Notes under the pieces: model-generated
Seen by the model: only the letters and a program-made list of their open reading frames with translations
The model's database searches: none
Told to the model about the DNA's origin: nothing
Translations under genes and position numbers: made by a program
Part shown: positions 1 to 5,662 of the stretch, piece by piece
Numbering within the stretch: position 1 is the stretch's first letter
How the letters are laid out: each line of letters opens with the position of its first letter
From: Lachnospiraceae bacterium
GTDB taxonomy: Bacteria; Bacillota; Clostridia; Lachnospirales; Lachnospiraceae
Assembly: GCA_020860745.1 (NCBI GenBank)
Contig: JAJBTR010000014.1
Coordinates: 1-5,931 of the forward strand
Direction of reading: 5' to 3'
DNA: 5,931 nucleotides

Positions 1-642
1 CCTCAATAATATCCGCCGCAATTCTTCGTTCTTGGTCATCGATACCTTTGCGGGATAATATGACAGCAAAGGTCTTAAAAAAATCTTTATGTCAATCATC
101 GGTCCGAAATGTTCCACATAATAAACTTCATTATTATATTTTGTTTGCAGATCATTATCGTTCCGTCCTTGCACAGCATTCCAGCTTGTCATACCAGGTA
201 GAACTTCAAATCTTTTTAGTTGATCCTCCGTATATGTAGGAATATCATTTATCAGCAATGCCCTCGGGCCAATTAATGCAACCTCACCCTTTAAAATATT
301 AAACAATTGTGGAAGTTCGTCGAGGCTGGACTTTCGAAGGAATTTCCCCAACTTCGTTGTTCTCTCATCATCTGACAGCTTTCTGTCTCCATCCATCGTT
401 TCAACTTTCATCGTCCGGAACTTATACATCGTAAAAATCTGTTTTTTATATCCTGGTCTCCGCTGTTTAAATATCACTGGTCCTTTAGAATCCAGTTTTA
501 TCAGCAAAGCAATAATCAGCATCAACCACCACAAGCAGATAATTGCTATCTATGAGACTATAAAATCAAAAATTCTTTTTATTCTTCTGTATATTCTATG
601 CTTACCACTGTGGTAATAGCTTTTTGTTTCATAACCATTCAT
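1..642 (-). pseudogene. Initiating sugar-phosphate transferase (bacterial sugar transferase family), broken and cut by the window edge
   Basis: The family (WcaJ/PglC-like, PF02397 type) moves a sugar-1-phosphate from a UDP-sugar to undecaprenyl phosphate at the inner membrane face, starting a polysaccharide repeat unit. I translated the minus strand from the ATG at 642-640. It sits 1 bp after the upstream HAD stop, and its GAGAAGGA ribosome site (652-659) lies inside that gene. The frame reads a basic N-terminus ending DFIVS, then TAG at 550-552 (codon 31), then a membrane helix followed by LDSKGPV. Next come a KFRTM motif, the catalytic SSLDELPQ (Asp-Glu, codons 108-109), IGPRALL and LPGMTSWNAVQGRN. 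The stop is one base from TTG (Leu), which fits the family. The usual helix-breaking Ser-Pro in the membrane segment reads Trp-Trp (codons 38-39). At the T7 run (77-83) the family-like frame moves by -1 and then reads KTFAVILSRKGIDDQE to the edge. The family identity is certain; an inactive gene is the simplest reading. Confidence 0.87.
77..84 (-). other. T7 run with slippery heptamer T TTT TTA at the frame change of the sugar transferase
   Basis: On the minus strand the codons are ATT TTT TTA AGA CCT. Codons before this point match the sugar transferase family (VEHFGPMIDIKIF). Codons after it match only if the reading moves back one base to AAG ACC TTT GCT (KTFAVILSRKGID). The bases form the X XXY YYZ pattern T TTT TTA in the correct zero-frame phase. 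A one-base loss from a T8 run would leave the same sequence, so simple mutation or a sequencing error explains it at least as well as recoding. Confidence 0.6.
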
Positions 643-643
643 A

Positions 644-1339
644 TTAGAAAATCCTTCTCGTCTCTAATCTTCCTGCCATGTTCTTTGCTTTAATGAAATG
701 AATGCCAGCATTTTCTGAAAAATCTCTGTCAACATCTCTATCCCCAATGTAAACCATCTGCTCTGGCATATATCTCTCTACAAACCCAATCTTAGATAAT
801 CCAGCAGTTGAGGGTTTATAAAAAGACTTTCCCATTGAACCAGTGATTACTATATTTTCTTTCTCGATATATCTCGCTACTCCAAGAGATGCTATTTTTC
901 TTTGTTGTAATTTTTCGTTCCCGTCAGTAATAATAAAAAGTTTAAATTGGCGTTCGACACAATAGTCTAATAATTTAAGCACGGAATCTCCTAAACGAAT
1001 GGAAAAAGGAGCGCATCTATATATCTCGACACATTTCGAGACTGCTATCTTGCTCACTGGAATTTCCGAAAAATCAATTGAATCTTGAAAAATTCCTGAA
1101 TAAGATGATCCCTTTTCCATCCATAGTTCAAGCATATATTCGTATATTTGCTTCTGATTTTTTCTGCTGATATCACTTAAAAACTGAGCTATAGGTTGAT
1201 ATACTTGCTTGATAAACTCTTTCTCATCGTATAACGTTCCATCTAAATCAAAACCAACACATTTTATATCTCCTTGGAACATCTCCGTAAAAAAGTGCAA
1301 CTCCAAATTAAATGCTACGTCAAAAGAACCGTTCTTCAT
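644..1339 (-). CDS. HAD-family hydrolase (probable phosphatase)
   Basis: This is a soluble 231-residue haloacid-dehalogenase-superfamily hydrolase, likely a magnesium-dependent phosphatase on a phosphorylated sugar or acyl intermediate. All four HAD motifs are visible. Motif I is DLDGT at 31-35 (nucleophile Asp31, acid Asp33), with a helical cap at about 40-115. Motif II is IITDGN (Thr138), motif III is Lys175 in YKPS, and motif IV is GDRDVDRDF at 199-207. The listed ATG has GGGAAG five bases upstream and overlaps the end of the repaired ATP-grasp frame by 20 bp, which suggests translational coupling. The family usually starts close to motif I, so Met20 (codon at 1282-1280) is an alternative, but GGAG abuts that ATG and is badly spaced. 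The stop is 1 bp before the sugar transferase ATG. HAD genes directly after ATP-grasp genes are common in surface-polysaccharide loci. The substrate is not deducible. Confidence 0.9.
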   Translation of the reverse strand: MKNGSFDVAFNLELHFFTEMFQGDIKCVGFDLDGTLYDEKEFIKQVYQPIAQFLSDISRKNQKQIYEYMLELWMEKGSSYSGIFQDSIDFSEIPVSKIAVSKCVEIYRCAPFSIRLGDSVLKLLDYCVERQFKLFIITDGNEKLQQRKIASLGVARYIEKENIVITGSMGKSFYKPSTAGLSKIGFVERYMPEQMVYIGDRDVDRDFSENAGIHFIKAKNMAGRLETRRIF

Positions 1340-2218
1340 AATATCTTCCCATTTTCATTCCATATTTAATTTCACAATTCGGTTCAACGCTCTTTCTCCC
1401 TGTGAATAAATCAATAATCAAAGGAATCCAGTTTTCAGTAGCTTCAAACGCTAAAGCCGTCCCCCCCCGCCTAAACGTGTATTAACTTCAATAAAGGAAA
1501 TGTCACCATTTTCTTTAATAAAACACTGGACATTTATCGGTCCGCGAAATGTGATTCTCTCACACAGGTAATGAATCCATTTACATATCTCCTCATTTTG
1601 TACAACAACGCCTCCTGTTGACTTTCCATTACGAACCCCTAATCTTATTCTCGGGACTATATAAATAGGCTTGCTGAAATAGTCGCACAAAACATCAATT
1701 GTATATTCTGTCCCGGATACAACTTCTTGTGATATACAACCAGTCATATCCACTTTTCTGGCGGATCTTACAATTCCCTTAGAACCTCGTCCCTCCCTCG
1801 GCTTTACCAATCCATATTCCTGTTCCAAACTTGTTTTTGGTGTAGGAATCCCGTGTTTACTAAAGAATTCATAGGCTTTCCATTTATCATTGAAAATGTC
1901 TACCGTTGATTCTGGAGAAATAACAGCATATATACCTTTTTCCCTTAGGCTTTCACTGTTTTTACTCCAGAGCGACATGCAATCATCTAATGTTGGGATA
2001 ACAACGTCTACCTTATGATCAGAAACAAAATCAAGCATGTATTTTTCATAGTCATCGCATTCGCTCACCTTGGGAACTGTGTAAAACTCATCACATAAAT
2101 ATCGACCCGCTATATCTGGATCACAGTCCACCCCTATGCAGGTATTCCTACTCTCTTTAATTGCTTTATTAAGAAAATTAGCAGTTAGTACTCCAACTGC
2201 CTCTCTCATAATCCTCAC
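1320..2218 (-). CDS. ATP-grasp ligase (carbamoyl-phosphate-synthase-like), frameshifted at a G8 tract
   Basis: ATP-grasp enzymes join a carboxylate, activated as an acyl phosphate, to an amine or thiol. Here the product is probably an amide on a sugar. I chose the GTG start at 2218-2216 because GGAGGG lies 7 bases upstream; a TTG at 2239 is open but has no such site. From that start the protein shows a pre-ATP-grasp Rossmann-like domain (IGVDCDPDIAGRY near 28-40). The nucleotide loop KPREGRGSKGI lies at 139-149, QEVVSGTEYTIDV at 164-176, and the metal-binding FIEVNTRLGGG ends at about 252 (Glu244, Asn246). The frame as written then stops at TAG 1451-1453 after 255 residues. Removing two G (or adding one) continues as TALAFEATENWIPL and ends MGRYYEERFF at TGA 1320-1322, giving the usual length of about 298 residues. 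The N-terminal glycine loop is also atypical (RIMREAVGV). It follows the deacetylase by about 70 bp. Confidence 0.87.
1461..1468 (-). repeat. Poly-G tract (G8 on the coding strand) inside the ATP-grasp gene
   Basis: Eight consecutive C on the plus strand read as G8 in the coding strand, within GGC GGG GGG GGA CGG. The run falls on the conserved Gly-Gly-Gly codons after NTRL. Eight or seven G give early stops (TAG, or TGA a few codons on), while six or nine restore the long frame. It is the only long G/C homopolymer I see in this AT-rich gene cluster. Confidence 0.9.
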
Positions 2219-2225
2219 ATTACCG

Positions 2226-2231
2226 CCCTCC
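2226..2231 (-). promoter_or_regulatory. Ribosome binding site GGAGGG that sets the GTG start of the ATP-grasp gene
   Basis: GGAGGG on the minus strand is followed by seven bases and then GTG at 2218-2216. This is optimal Shine-Dalgarno geometry. An in-frame ATG follows three codons later (2209-2207) and would be too far from the site. It therefore favours the GTG over the upstream TTG. Confidence 0.7.
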
Positions 2232-2289
2232 AATGCCAATTTTTCATCAAATCACTACGCTCCTAGTGCAGTAACCAAATTAGATTTTT

Positions 2290-2961
2290 TTAATCCCTTC
2301 TAAATACGCACTCAAAGGCCTCTGCATAATTGCATCCTGCCTGTGAGCCGCGATACGCTGCCAATCCCTCTAAGGCCTGCCTTGATCTCGGATGTGGATA
2401 ATCTCTCATGACTCCTTTATATGCAGAAAGGGCTTCAATTTTTTTATCTATTCCATCTTTTCCAACCTCTACAAAATAATTAGCAGTGAAGCGATTTGAA
2501 GAGGAATCAATAGACCACTCTGTAGACGATGGTACTTCCATGAACAAAAGTTTTCTTAAGGGAGCAATCCCATCTTTTCTTTGGAATAACCTACACGCCG
2601 CTTGAACAGCTTCGGCAGTCATAACATGATCGATATTAGTGTCAGATGGATGATGTGTAATCAACACCTCCGCCTGAAAATCCTCTATGCACTTTTCAAT
2701 AAACTGAACCAATTCCAAATGTGGCACAGTGTTCATTTTAATATTGGGAAAATCCGCTGTGTATGTTTTCTCCACCCCGATAATCCTCATAGCTTCTGCT
2801 TGGTCAGCTGTAAGCGTGTCTGATATATTCGCACGCGCCGCAGCATGGTTTGCCATCGTTGCTACAGCTACTTTATTGCCATTCCTAATCAATTTATGTA
2901 TTGTCGCTCCGGCTCCTAAAACTTCATCATCCGGATGCGCTACCACCACTAAGTAGTTCAT
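2290..2961 (-). CDS. PIG-L/LmbE-family zinc-dependent N-deacetylase
   Basis: PIG-L family enzymes are cytoplasmic zinc hydrolases that remove the acetyl group from GlcNAc-type sugars attached to a nucleotide, inositol, lipid or thiol carrier. The 223-residue protein has the N-terminal AHPDDE signature at 8-13. His9 and Asp12 are the expected zinc ligands and Asp11 the general base. HHPSDTNIDH at 103-112 supplies the third ligand, His112. Length and motif spacing are normal and no lesion is seen. The ATG overlaps the upstream epimerase stop by 4 bp (ATGA), and GGGAG lies 7 bases upstream, so the two are translationally coupled. In this cluster it probably exposes a free amine on a UDP-sugar or lipid-linked sugar, which would give the downstream ATP-grasp ligase something to acylate. 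That link is inference; the carrier and the sugar are unknown. Confidence 0.93.
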   Translation of the reverse strand: MNYLVVVAHPDDEVLGAGATIHKLIRNGNKVAVATMANHAAARANISDTLTADQAEAMRIIGVEKTYTADFPNIKMNTVPHLELVQFIEKCIEDFQAEVLITHHPSDTNIDHVMTAEAVQAACRLFQRKDGIAPLRKLLFMEVPSSTEWSIDSSSNRFTANYFVEVGKDGIDKKIEALSAYKGVMRDYPHPRSRQALEGLAAYRGSQAGCNYAEAFECVFRRD

Positions 2962-3893
2962 TTCCTAACTCCCTCGTATTTCTTATTTTTGTATTCTTCA
3001 ATCTCAACGACAATACCATTTCTGAATGTTCTCGGTGAGTAGCCAAAAGCATTGGTTGCTTCTTGATGCGAATATACTCGTGGCTCCACGAGCCTCTGTA
3101 CCTTTTCCCTATAATCTTTCTTGCCAAATGTAAAGATATACAACACCCATGAACCAGCATAAGCGATAAAAAATGGGCAACTTATAAATTTTACTTTTTT
3201 ACCCAAATTTTCTCCCATTACGATCAACATATCCCTAAGTAGTATTTCTTCCCCACCTGACAAGTTGAAATTCCGATTAGCTGTACTTGCTTCATTCATC
3301 AATACATCATAATATGCCTGCGCTAAGTCCATATAATGTACTGGTTGTAGAGCATAATTCGCACCATTAACTACAGGCATAAAAGGTAACTTATCAACCA
3401 TCTTGACAAACCTAATCACATTATTGTCTAACACGTTTCCGTATATCATTGTCGGGTGAAGAATTGTCAGAAGAATCCCATGCTCCTTGCATTGCTTCTC
3501 TACATAGGCATCAGTAATTCTATAGTTTTCTCCTGCCGTTTTATACTTTGAATATATTCCAGTAGTATGCACGAGAATTAGTCTTCTTACCCCACACTTC
3601 ACAGCAGCATCAACAATATATGCTGATAAAGAAATGCCTGCCACATGTAAAACTGTGTCTACATCTTTCAACGTGTCTTCTAGAAAATTACTATTTGTTA
3701 ACTCGCCACAGCATTTCTGAAAATGTATTGGCAGTTTATCAAGTAAACTCGTATCTGATGTGCCTCTAATTAAAGCTTTCACACCACCTGGAAATTTTAC
3801 AAGGATATCTTCTTTATTGTTAGATAAAATCTGAGCAATAGCACCCCCAGACTTCTTTCCAGTTACTCCAGTAATAACAAGAATATTTCCCAT
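2958..3893 (-). CDS. NAD(P)-dependent sugar epimerase/dehydratase (atypical SDR)
   Basis: This is a 311-residue Rossmann-fold short-chain dehydrogenase of the nucleotide-sugar epimerase/dehydratase type. It has the dinucleotide loop TGVTGKKSGG at 8-17, a HVAG turn at 83-86, and HTTGIY at 109-114. Tyr130 and Lys133 follow in AYVEK, then LHPTMIYG at 145-152 and the substrate-domain segment PVHYMDLAQAY at 184-194. The active site departs from the classic YxxxK spacing, so an atypical (NmrA-like) SDR is as likely as a true epimerase. Residues about 236-256 form a hydrophobic patch (FFIAYAGSWVLYIF) that may touch the membrane. AAGGGAG lies just before the ATG. The gene starts 29 bp after the 86-residue ORF and its stop overlaps the deacetylase ATG. 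It likely supplies a modified nucleotide sugar to the pathway; the exact reaction cannot be read from sequence. Confidence 0.9.
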   Translation of the reverse strand: MGNILVITGVTGKKSGGAIAQILSNNKEDILVKFPGGVKALIRGTSDTSLLDKLPIHFQKCCGELTNSNFLEDTLKDVDTVLHVAGISLSAYIVDAAVKCGVRRLILVHTTGIYSKYKTAGENYRITDAYVEKQCKEHGILLTILHPTMIYGNVLDNNVIRFVKMVDKLPFMPVVNGANYALQPVHYMDLAQAYYDVLMNEASTANRNFNLSGGEEILLRDMLIVMGENLGKKVKFISCPFFIAYAGSWVLYIFTFGKKDYREKVQRLVEPRVYSHQEATNAFGYSPRTFRNGIVVEIEEYKNKKYEGVRK

Positions 3894-3922
3894 CTCGCTC
3901 CCTTAACCTTTCCCTTTATAAT

Positions 3923-4183
3923 TTAAAAGAAACTCGACTCAACCCCGGTCTTTGCTTTCTCTGCTTCCATCCAGACCTTATTCTGCTGTGCGATCACATC
4001 TGTCTGGTCGCAGACTTCAATATAGACTTTCCCGTCTTTCACACCAATTTTCTGGATGGCGTAAACGACAGCAGGATTAATGACATCCAGTACAACAGCA
4101 CCGTTCTCACAGCTCTGCTCTGTGCCATCAATATTTAAAATGAACTCGCCTTCAATGCTTTTCAAAACCGAAATCATATCCAT
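3923..4183 (-). CDS. Hypothetical protein, 86 residues, family not recognised
   Basis: I do not recognise this small protein. It begins MDMISVLKSIEGEF and has alternating hydrophobic stretches (AVVLDVINPAVVYAI, GKVYIEV) that suggest a small beta-rich fold. It ends with a charged helix-like tail (MEAEKAKTGVE). No signal peptide, cysteine metal site or clear membrane helix is visible. GGAG lies 12 bases before the ATG, a long spacing, so the start is uncertain. The frame stays open upstream to a TAA near 4240, across the 3' end of the intron remnant. Joining the proposed exons also keeps the frame open back to about 4731, so the ATG may be an internal start in a gene once split by the intron. 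It is 29 bp before the epimerase but looks richer in GC than the cassette. It could be a leftover of the mobile region rather than a polysaccharide gene. Confidence 0.55.
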   Translation of the reverse strand: MDMISVLKSIEGEFILNIDGTEQSCENGAVVLDVINPAVVYAIQKIGVKDGKVYIEVCDQTDVIAQQNKVWMEAEKAKTGVESSFF

Positions 4184-4220
4184 CTTTTTTCGGCGCTCCG
4201 TGAAATCCCGGTGAACCTCG

Positions 4221-4291
4221 GTAAGTAGACACGCCCCTTACGAGGCGTGCCCCTCTCAGAACCGGACGTGCAGCTTTCCAGCATCCGGCTC
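4221..4291 (-). ncRNA. Group II intron ribozyme domains V and VI
   Basis: Domain V begins GAGCCGGATGC at 4291 and ends GCACGTCCGGTTC near 4259. Its lower stem GAGCCGGA pairs with TCCGGTTC, and it contains the catalytic AGC triad, the CG bulge and a GAAA apical loop. The piece counts 33 nt against the usual 34, with an imperfect upper stem, which may be decay. Domain VI follows. GGCACGCC (4244-4251) pairs with GGCGTGTC (4228-4235), extended inward by two pairs to a GTAA tetraloop. The 3' end CTACTTAC carries a possible branch-point A six bases from the end, one short of the usual seven or eight. Confidence 0.82.
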
Positions 4292-4316
4292 CCTACGGAA
4301 CAAATCGTGCCCTATG

Positions 4317-4664
4317 TCAACCGTATATACTGACGTATATTTTGGGTGGCGCGAGGGGATATACTTTAAGCATATCCTTAAATTCTGGCCACGTGTAGCT
4401 TATCCTTTGACTCCTTCGATTCAGCCAGTAGAATAATATCTTTTCTATCCTATTTCGGAATCTTTCAATGGAGTCATAGTTGTCAGTAATACCATAATAG
4501 TGATAGTAACCAACAAGTATCTGATTCAATTTCTCAATAATCAGATTCAGAGGCCACGGTCTAATGGAACTAATCAGCTGGTTCATCTCCTTACATTTCT
4601 TTGCAAATTTCTTCTTGCTGGTTTTCCTCTTTACTCTGAACTGTCCTTTTCTACCATGAGAGCA
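4317..4664 (-). pseudogene. ltrA: Group II intron reverse transcriptase/maturase, C-terminal fragment
   Basis: Intact LtrA-like proteins (about 400-600 residues) combine a reverse transcriptase with a maturase domain that binds the intron RNA and helps splicing. Here only the thumb/maturase end survives. It reads CSHGRKGQFRVKRKTSKKKF, then IIEKLNQILVGYYHYYGITDNY, FYWLNRRSQ, SYTWPEFKDMLKVYPL and PKIYVSIYG, which is the characteristic end of these proteins. The catalytic YADD and every reverse transcriptase block before it are absent. The frame is open upstream to a TTG at 4736, but residues before CSHGRKG are read from the intron 5' end and flanking exon and do not look like maturase. It is a non-functional fragment. 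The gene symbol refers to the parent family. Confidence 0.88.
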
Positions 4665-4732
4665 AACATCGCACCCTTCGCTGGGCGCACCGCGATTTTG
4701 CGGGGAAAGTCCGTTCAGATGCGGCGTACCTC

Positions 4733-5242
4733 TCAAATTACAATTCGAAAAAAAGTTCGCTTCATTGCGGGGTTTTCGCCCTCATCCCCGAACAGGAGCC
4801 AGTCAGCTCCAATCCCAAGGGTCTCCTCTATCTTTTGCGCATACCGGATCGTCATCTGCTTCCTGCCCGAAATAACATCATTGAGCATGGATGTTGCCGT
4901 ATGCGTATATTTCCCAAACTCCCTCTGTGTCAGACCACTCTCTTCATAAACCTTCCGAAGCCGTTTCCGTCTCCTCCGGCTGTCCTCCTCCAGATGAAGT
5001 TCGTCCGTGCCCTGTTCCCGGGCCAGCCATCCTTCACTCACGCCGTATTCACGGCATAACAGCCTGCACACCTCATCGCTCACCGGTGTCAGCCCATCCT
5101 CTATCCGGACGACCTGCTGATGGGAATATCCAATTTTCGCCCCGAATTCTGTCCTTCGCAGCCCCAGGCTCATCCGCAGCTCTCTGATACGATCCCCATC
5201 CGGCCTGGCTTTACCATCATTTGACTTAACTTTTACACCCAT
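4733..5242 (-). CDS. Tandem helix-turn-helix (XRE-type) DNA-binding regulator
   Basis: This 169-residue cytoplasmic protein has two Xre/Cro-like helix-turn-helix domains. The first spans about 18-72, with RIRELRMSLGLRRTEFG, KIGYSHQQVVRIEDG and a closing GVSEGWLA. The second spans about 92-150, with RRKRLRKVYEESGLTQREFG, MLNDVISGRKQM and GIGADWLL. An Arg-rich linker (SRRRRKRLRK) joins them. The ATG at 5242 is the first possible start after an in-frame TAA, but no well-placed ribosome site is visible (AAAGGG is about 14 bases away). The last residues (KRTFFRIVI) follow a T7 run and may not be the original C-terminus. Repeats around its start codon suggest autoregulation. It is transcribed toward the intron remnant and polysaccharide genes, but a role in controlling them is only a guess. 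It looks richer in GC than the cassette, which points to a different origin. Confidence 0.85.
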   Translation of the reverse strand: MGVKVKSNDGKARPDGDRIRELRMSLGLRRTEFGAKIGYSHQQVVRIEDGLTPVSDEVCRLLCREYGVSEGWLAREQGTDELHLEEDSRRRRKRLRKVYEESGLTQREFGKYTHTATSMLNDVISGRKQMTIRYAQKIEETLGIGADWLLFGDEGENPAMKRTFFRIVI

Positions 5243-5254
5243 TTGATTGACTTA
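5221..5254. repeat. TTGACTTA direct repeat flanking the HTH gene start (operator candidate)
   Basis: TTGACTTA occurs at 5221-5228 and again at 5247-5254, 26 bp apart, on either side of the start codon at 5240-5242. The second copy overlaps the -35 of the plus-strand promoter candidate. The placement suits an autoregulatory operator for the HTH protein, but an 8-bp repeat is short and no binding motif is known to me for this protein. Confidence 0.35.
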
Positions 5255-5275
5255 CGCCCTTTCTTCTTCTATCAT
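5247..5275 (+). promoter_or_regulatory. Sigma-A-type promoter reading toward the ISL3 fragment
   Basis: TTGACT at 5247-5252, a 17-bp spacer and TATCAT at 5270-5275 give five of six consensus bases in each box with ideal spacing. Transcription would start near 5282 and run about 140 bases before the ATG at 5423. It diverges from the HTH gene, whose start codon is immediately to its left. No equally good minus-strand promoter for the HTH gene was found; a TATATA stretch at 5294-5300 lacks a clear -35. Confidence 0.5.
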
Positions 5276-5422
5276 TCTTTGTATTGTGCCTCTATATATA
5301 TTTTTAACGTTTGCACTAAGAGAAGTCTGCTGGTTGCACCGGGTTGATGCTGTTTTCAGCCATTGCAGCCACTGCCTGTTACTATTTTTCACCACAAAAA
5401 ACACAAAGGAGGTTTCACTGCA

Positions 5423-5662
5423 ATGGCTCAAAGAAGCACCAACCGTCTTGCCGGCCTGCCACAGAATGTCCTGATCACGGATGTCAGCGAATCAGGGAAC
5501 GAATTTATCGCGGTCCTGCCGCACATCCAGGTACCATGCCCGTACTGCAATGGCAGCTCTGTAACATCAAAAGGGAAAAGCCGCCCCCAGACCATCTACC
5601 ATATGCCGCGCGGCAGGCATGCTGTAAAAGGTCGGCGGCATATATCGAAACAATTTGAATGA
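5423..5662 (+). pseudogene. ISL3-family transposase, N-terminal zinc-finger fragment
   Basis: ISL3 transposases are DDE enzymes of about 400-450 residues with an N-terminal zinc-finger domain that binds the element ends. This frame gives only 79 residues. It starts MAQRSTNRLAGL at an ATG with AAAGGAGG (5405-5412) ten bases upstream, a very strong site that decides against the in-frame ATG at 5363. CPYC at 39-42 followed by GKSRPQTIYHMPRGRHAVK matches the ISL3 zinc-finger region. After about residue 69 (base 5630) the similarity ends. The second Cys pair, the HTH and the whole catalytic domain are missing, and the last ten residues are read from unrelated DNA. The left end of the element must lie upstream, but I could not fix its inverted repeat. 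Confidence 0.8.

Larger units (their letters stand above)
4221..4690 (-). mobile_element. Group II intron remnant with large internal deletion
   Basis: On the minus strand the element begins GTGCGCCCAGCGAAGGGTGC at 4690, which matches the GTGCG start of bacterial group II introns. It ends ...CTACTTAC at 4221, matching the AY end. Between these lie the C-terminal part of a maturase (stop at 4317-4319), a domain V hairpin and a domain VI hairpin. Intact introns of this kind with an encoded protein are about 2-3 kb. Only 470 bp remain, so most of domains I-III and the reverse transcriptase palm are gone, with the join at about 4665-4685. It lies 42 bp after the HTH gene stop and about 37 bp before the 86-residue ORF. 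The 5' boundary is less certain than the 3' boundary. It cannot encode mobility or fold a complete ribozyme. Confidence 0.8.

Noticed and set aside
48..239. 63-codon plus-strand open frame at the left end
   Set aside because: It is antisense to the well-conserved C-terminal half of the sugar transferase and has no features of its own.
2253..2268. Hairpin CACTA-6-TAGTG between the deacetylase and ATP-grasp genes
   Set aside because: The stem is only 5 bp with no following T-run, so it is not a terminator; nothing links it to a known regulatory RNA.
2927..3160. 77-codon minus-strand open frame inside the epimerase gene
   Set aside because: It is a frame shadow of the epimerase C-terminus, which is continuous and ends in a coupled ATGA overlap.
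4691..4704. CCGC-GATTTT-GCGG inverted repeat just before the intron 5' end, considered as a terminator hairpin of the kind targeted by group IIC introns
   Set aside because: The stem is only 4 bp and no T-run follows, so neither a terminator nor IIC targeting is supported.
4500..4949. 149-codon plus-strand open frame across the intron fragment and HTH gene
   Set aside because: It lies antisense to the maturase fragment and HTH protein, both of which have clear family motifs; its translation shows no recognisable domain.
5349..5360. GCTG-TTTT-CAGC palindrome upstream of the ISL3 fragment, considered as the IS end
   Set aside because: It is too short, and the other end of the element is not in the window for comparison, so the terminal repeat cannot be assigned.
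5567..5631. Continuation of the minus-strand frame (from 5818) through the ISL3 fragment
   Set aside because: The residues here are the antisense of the zinc-finger region of the transposase, so only the part right of about 5632 is treated as gene remnant.
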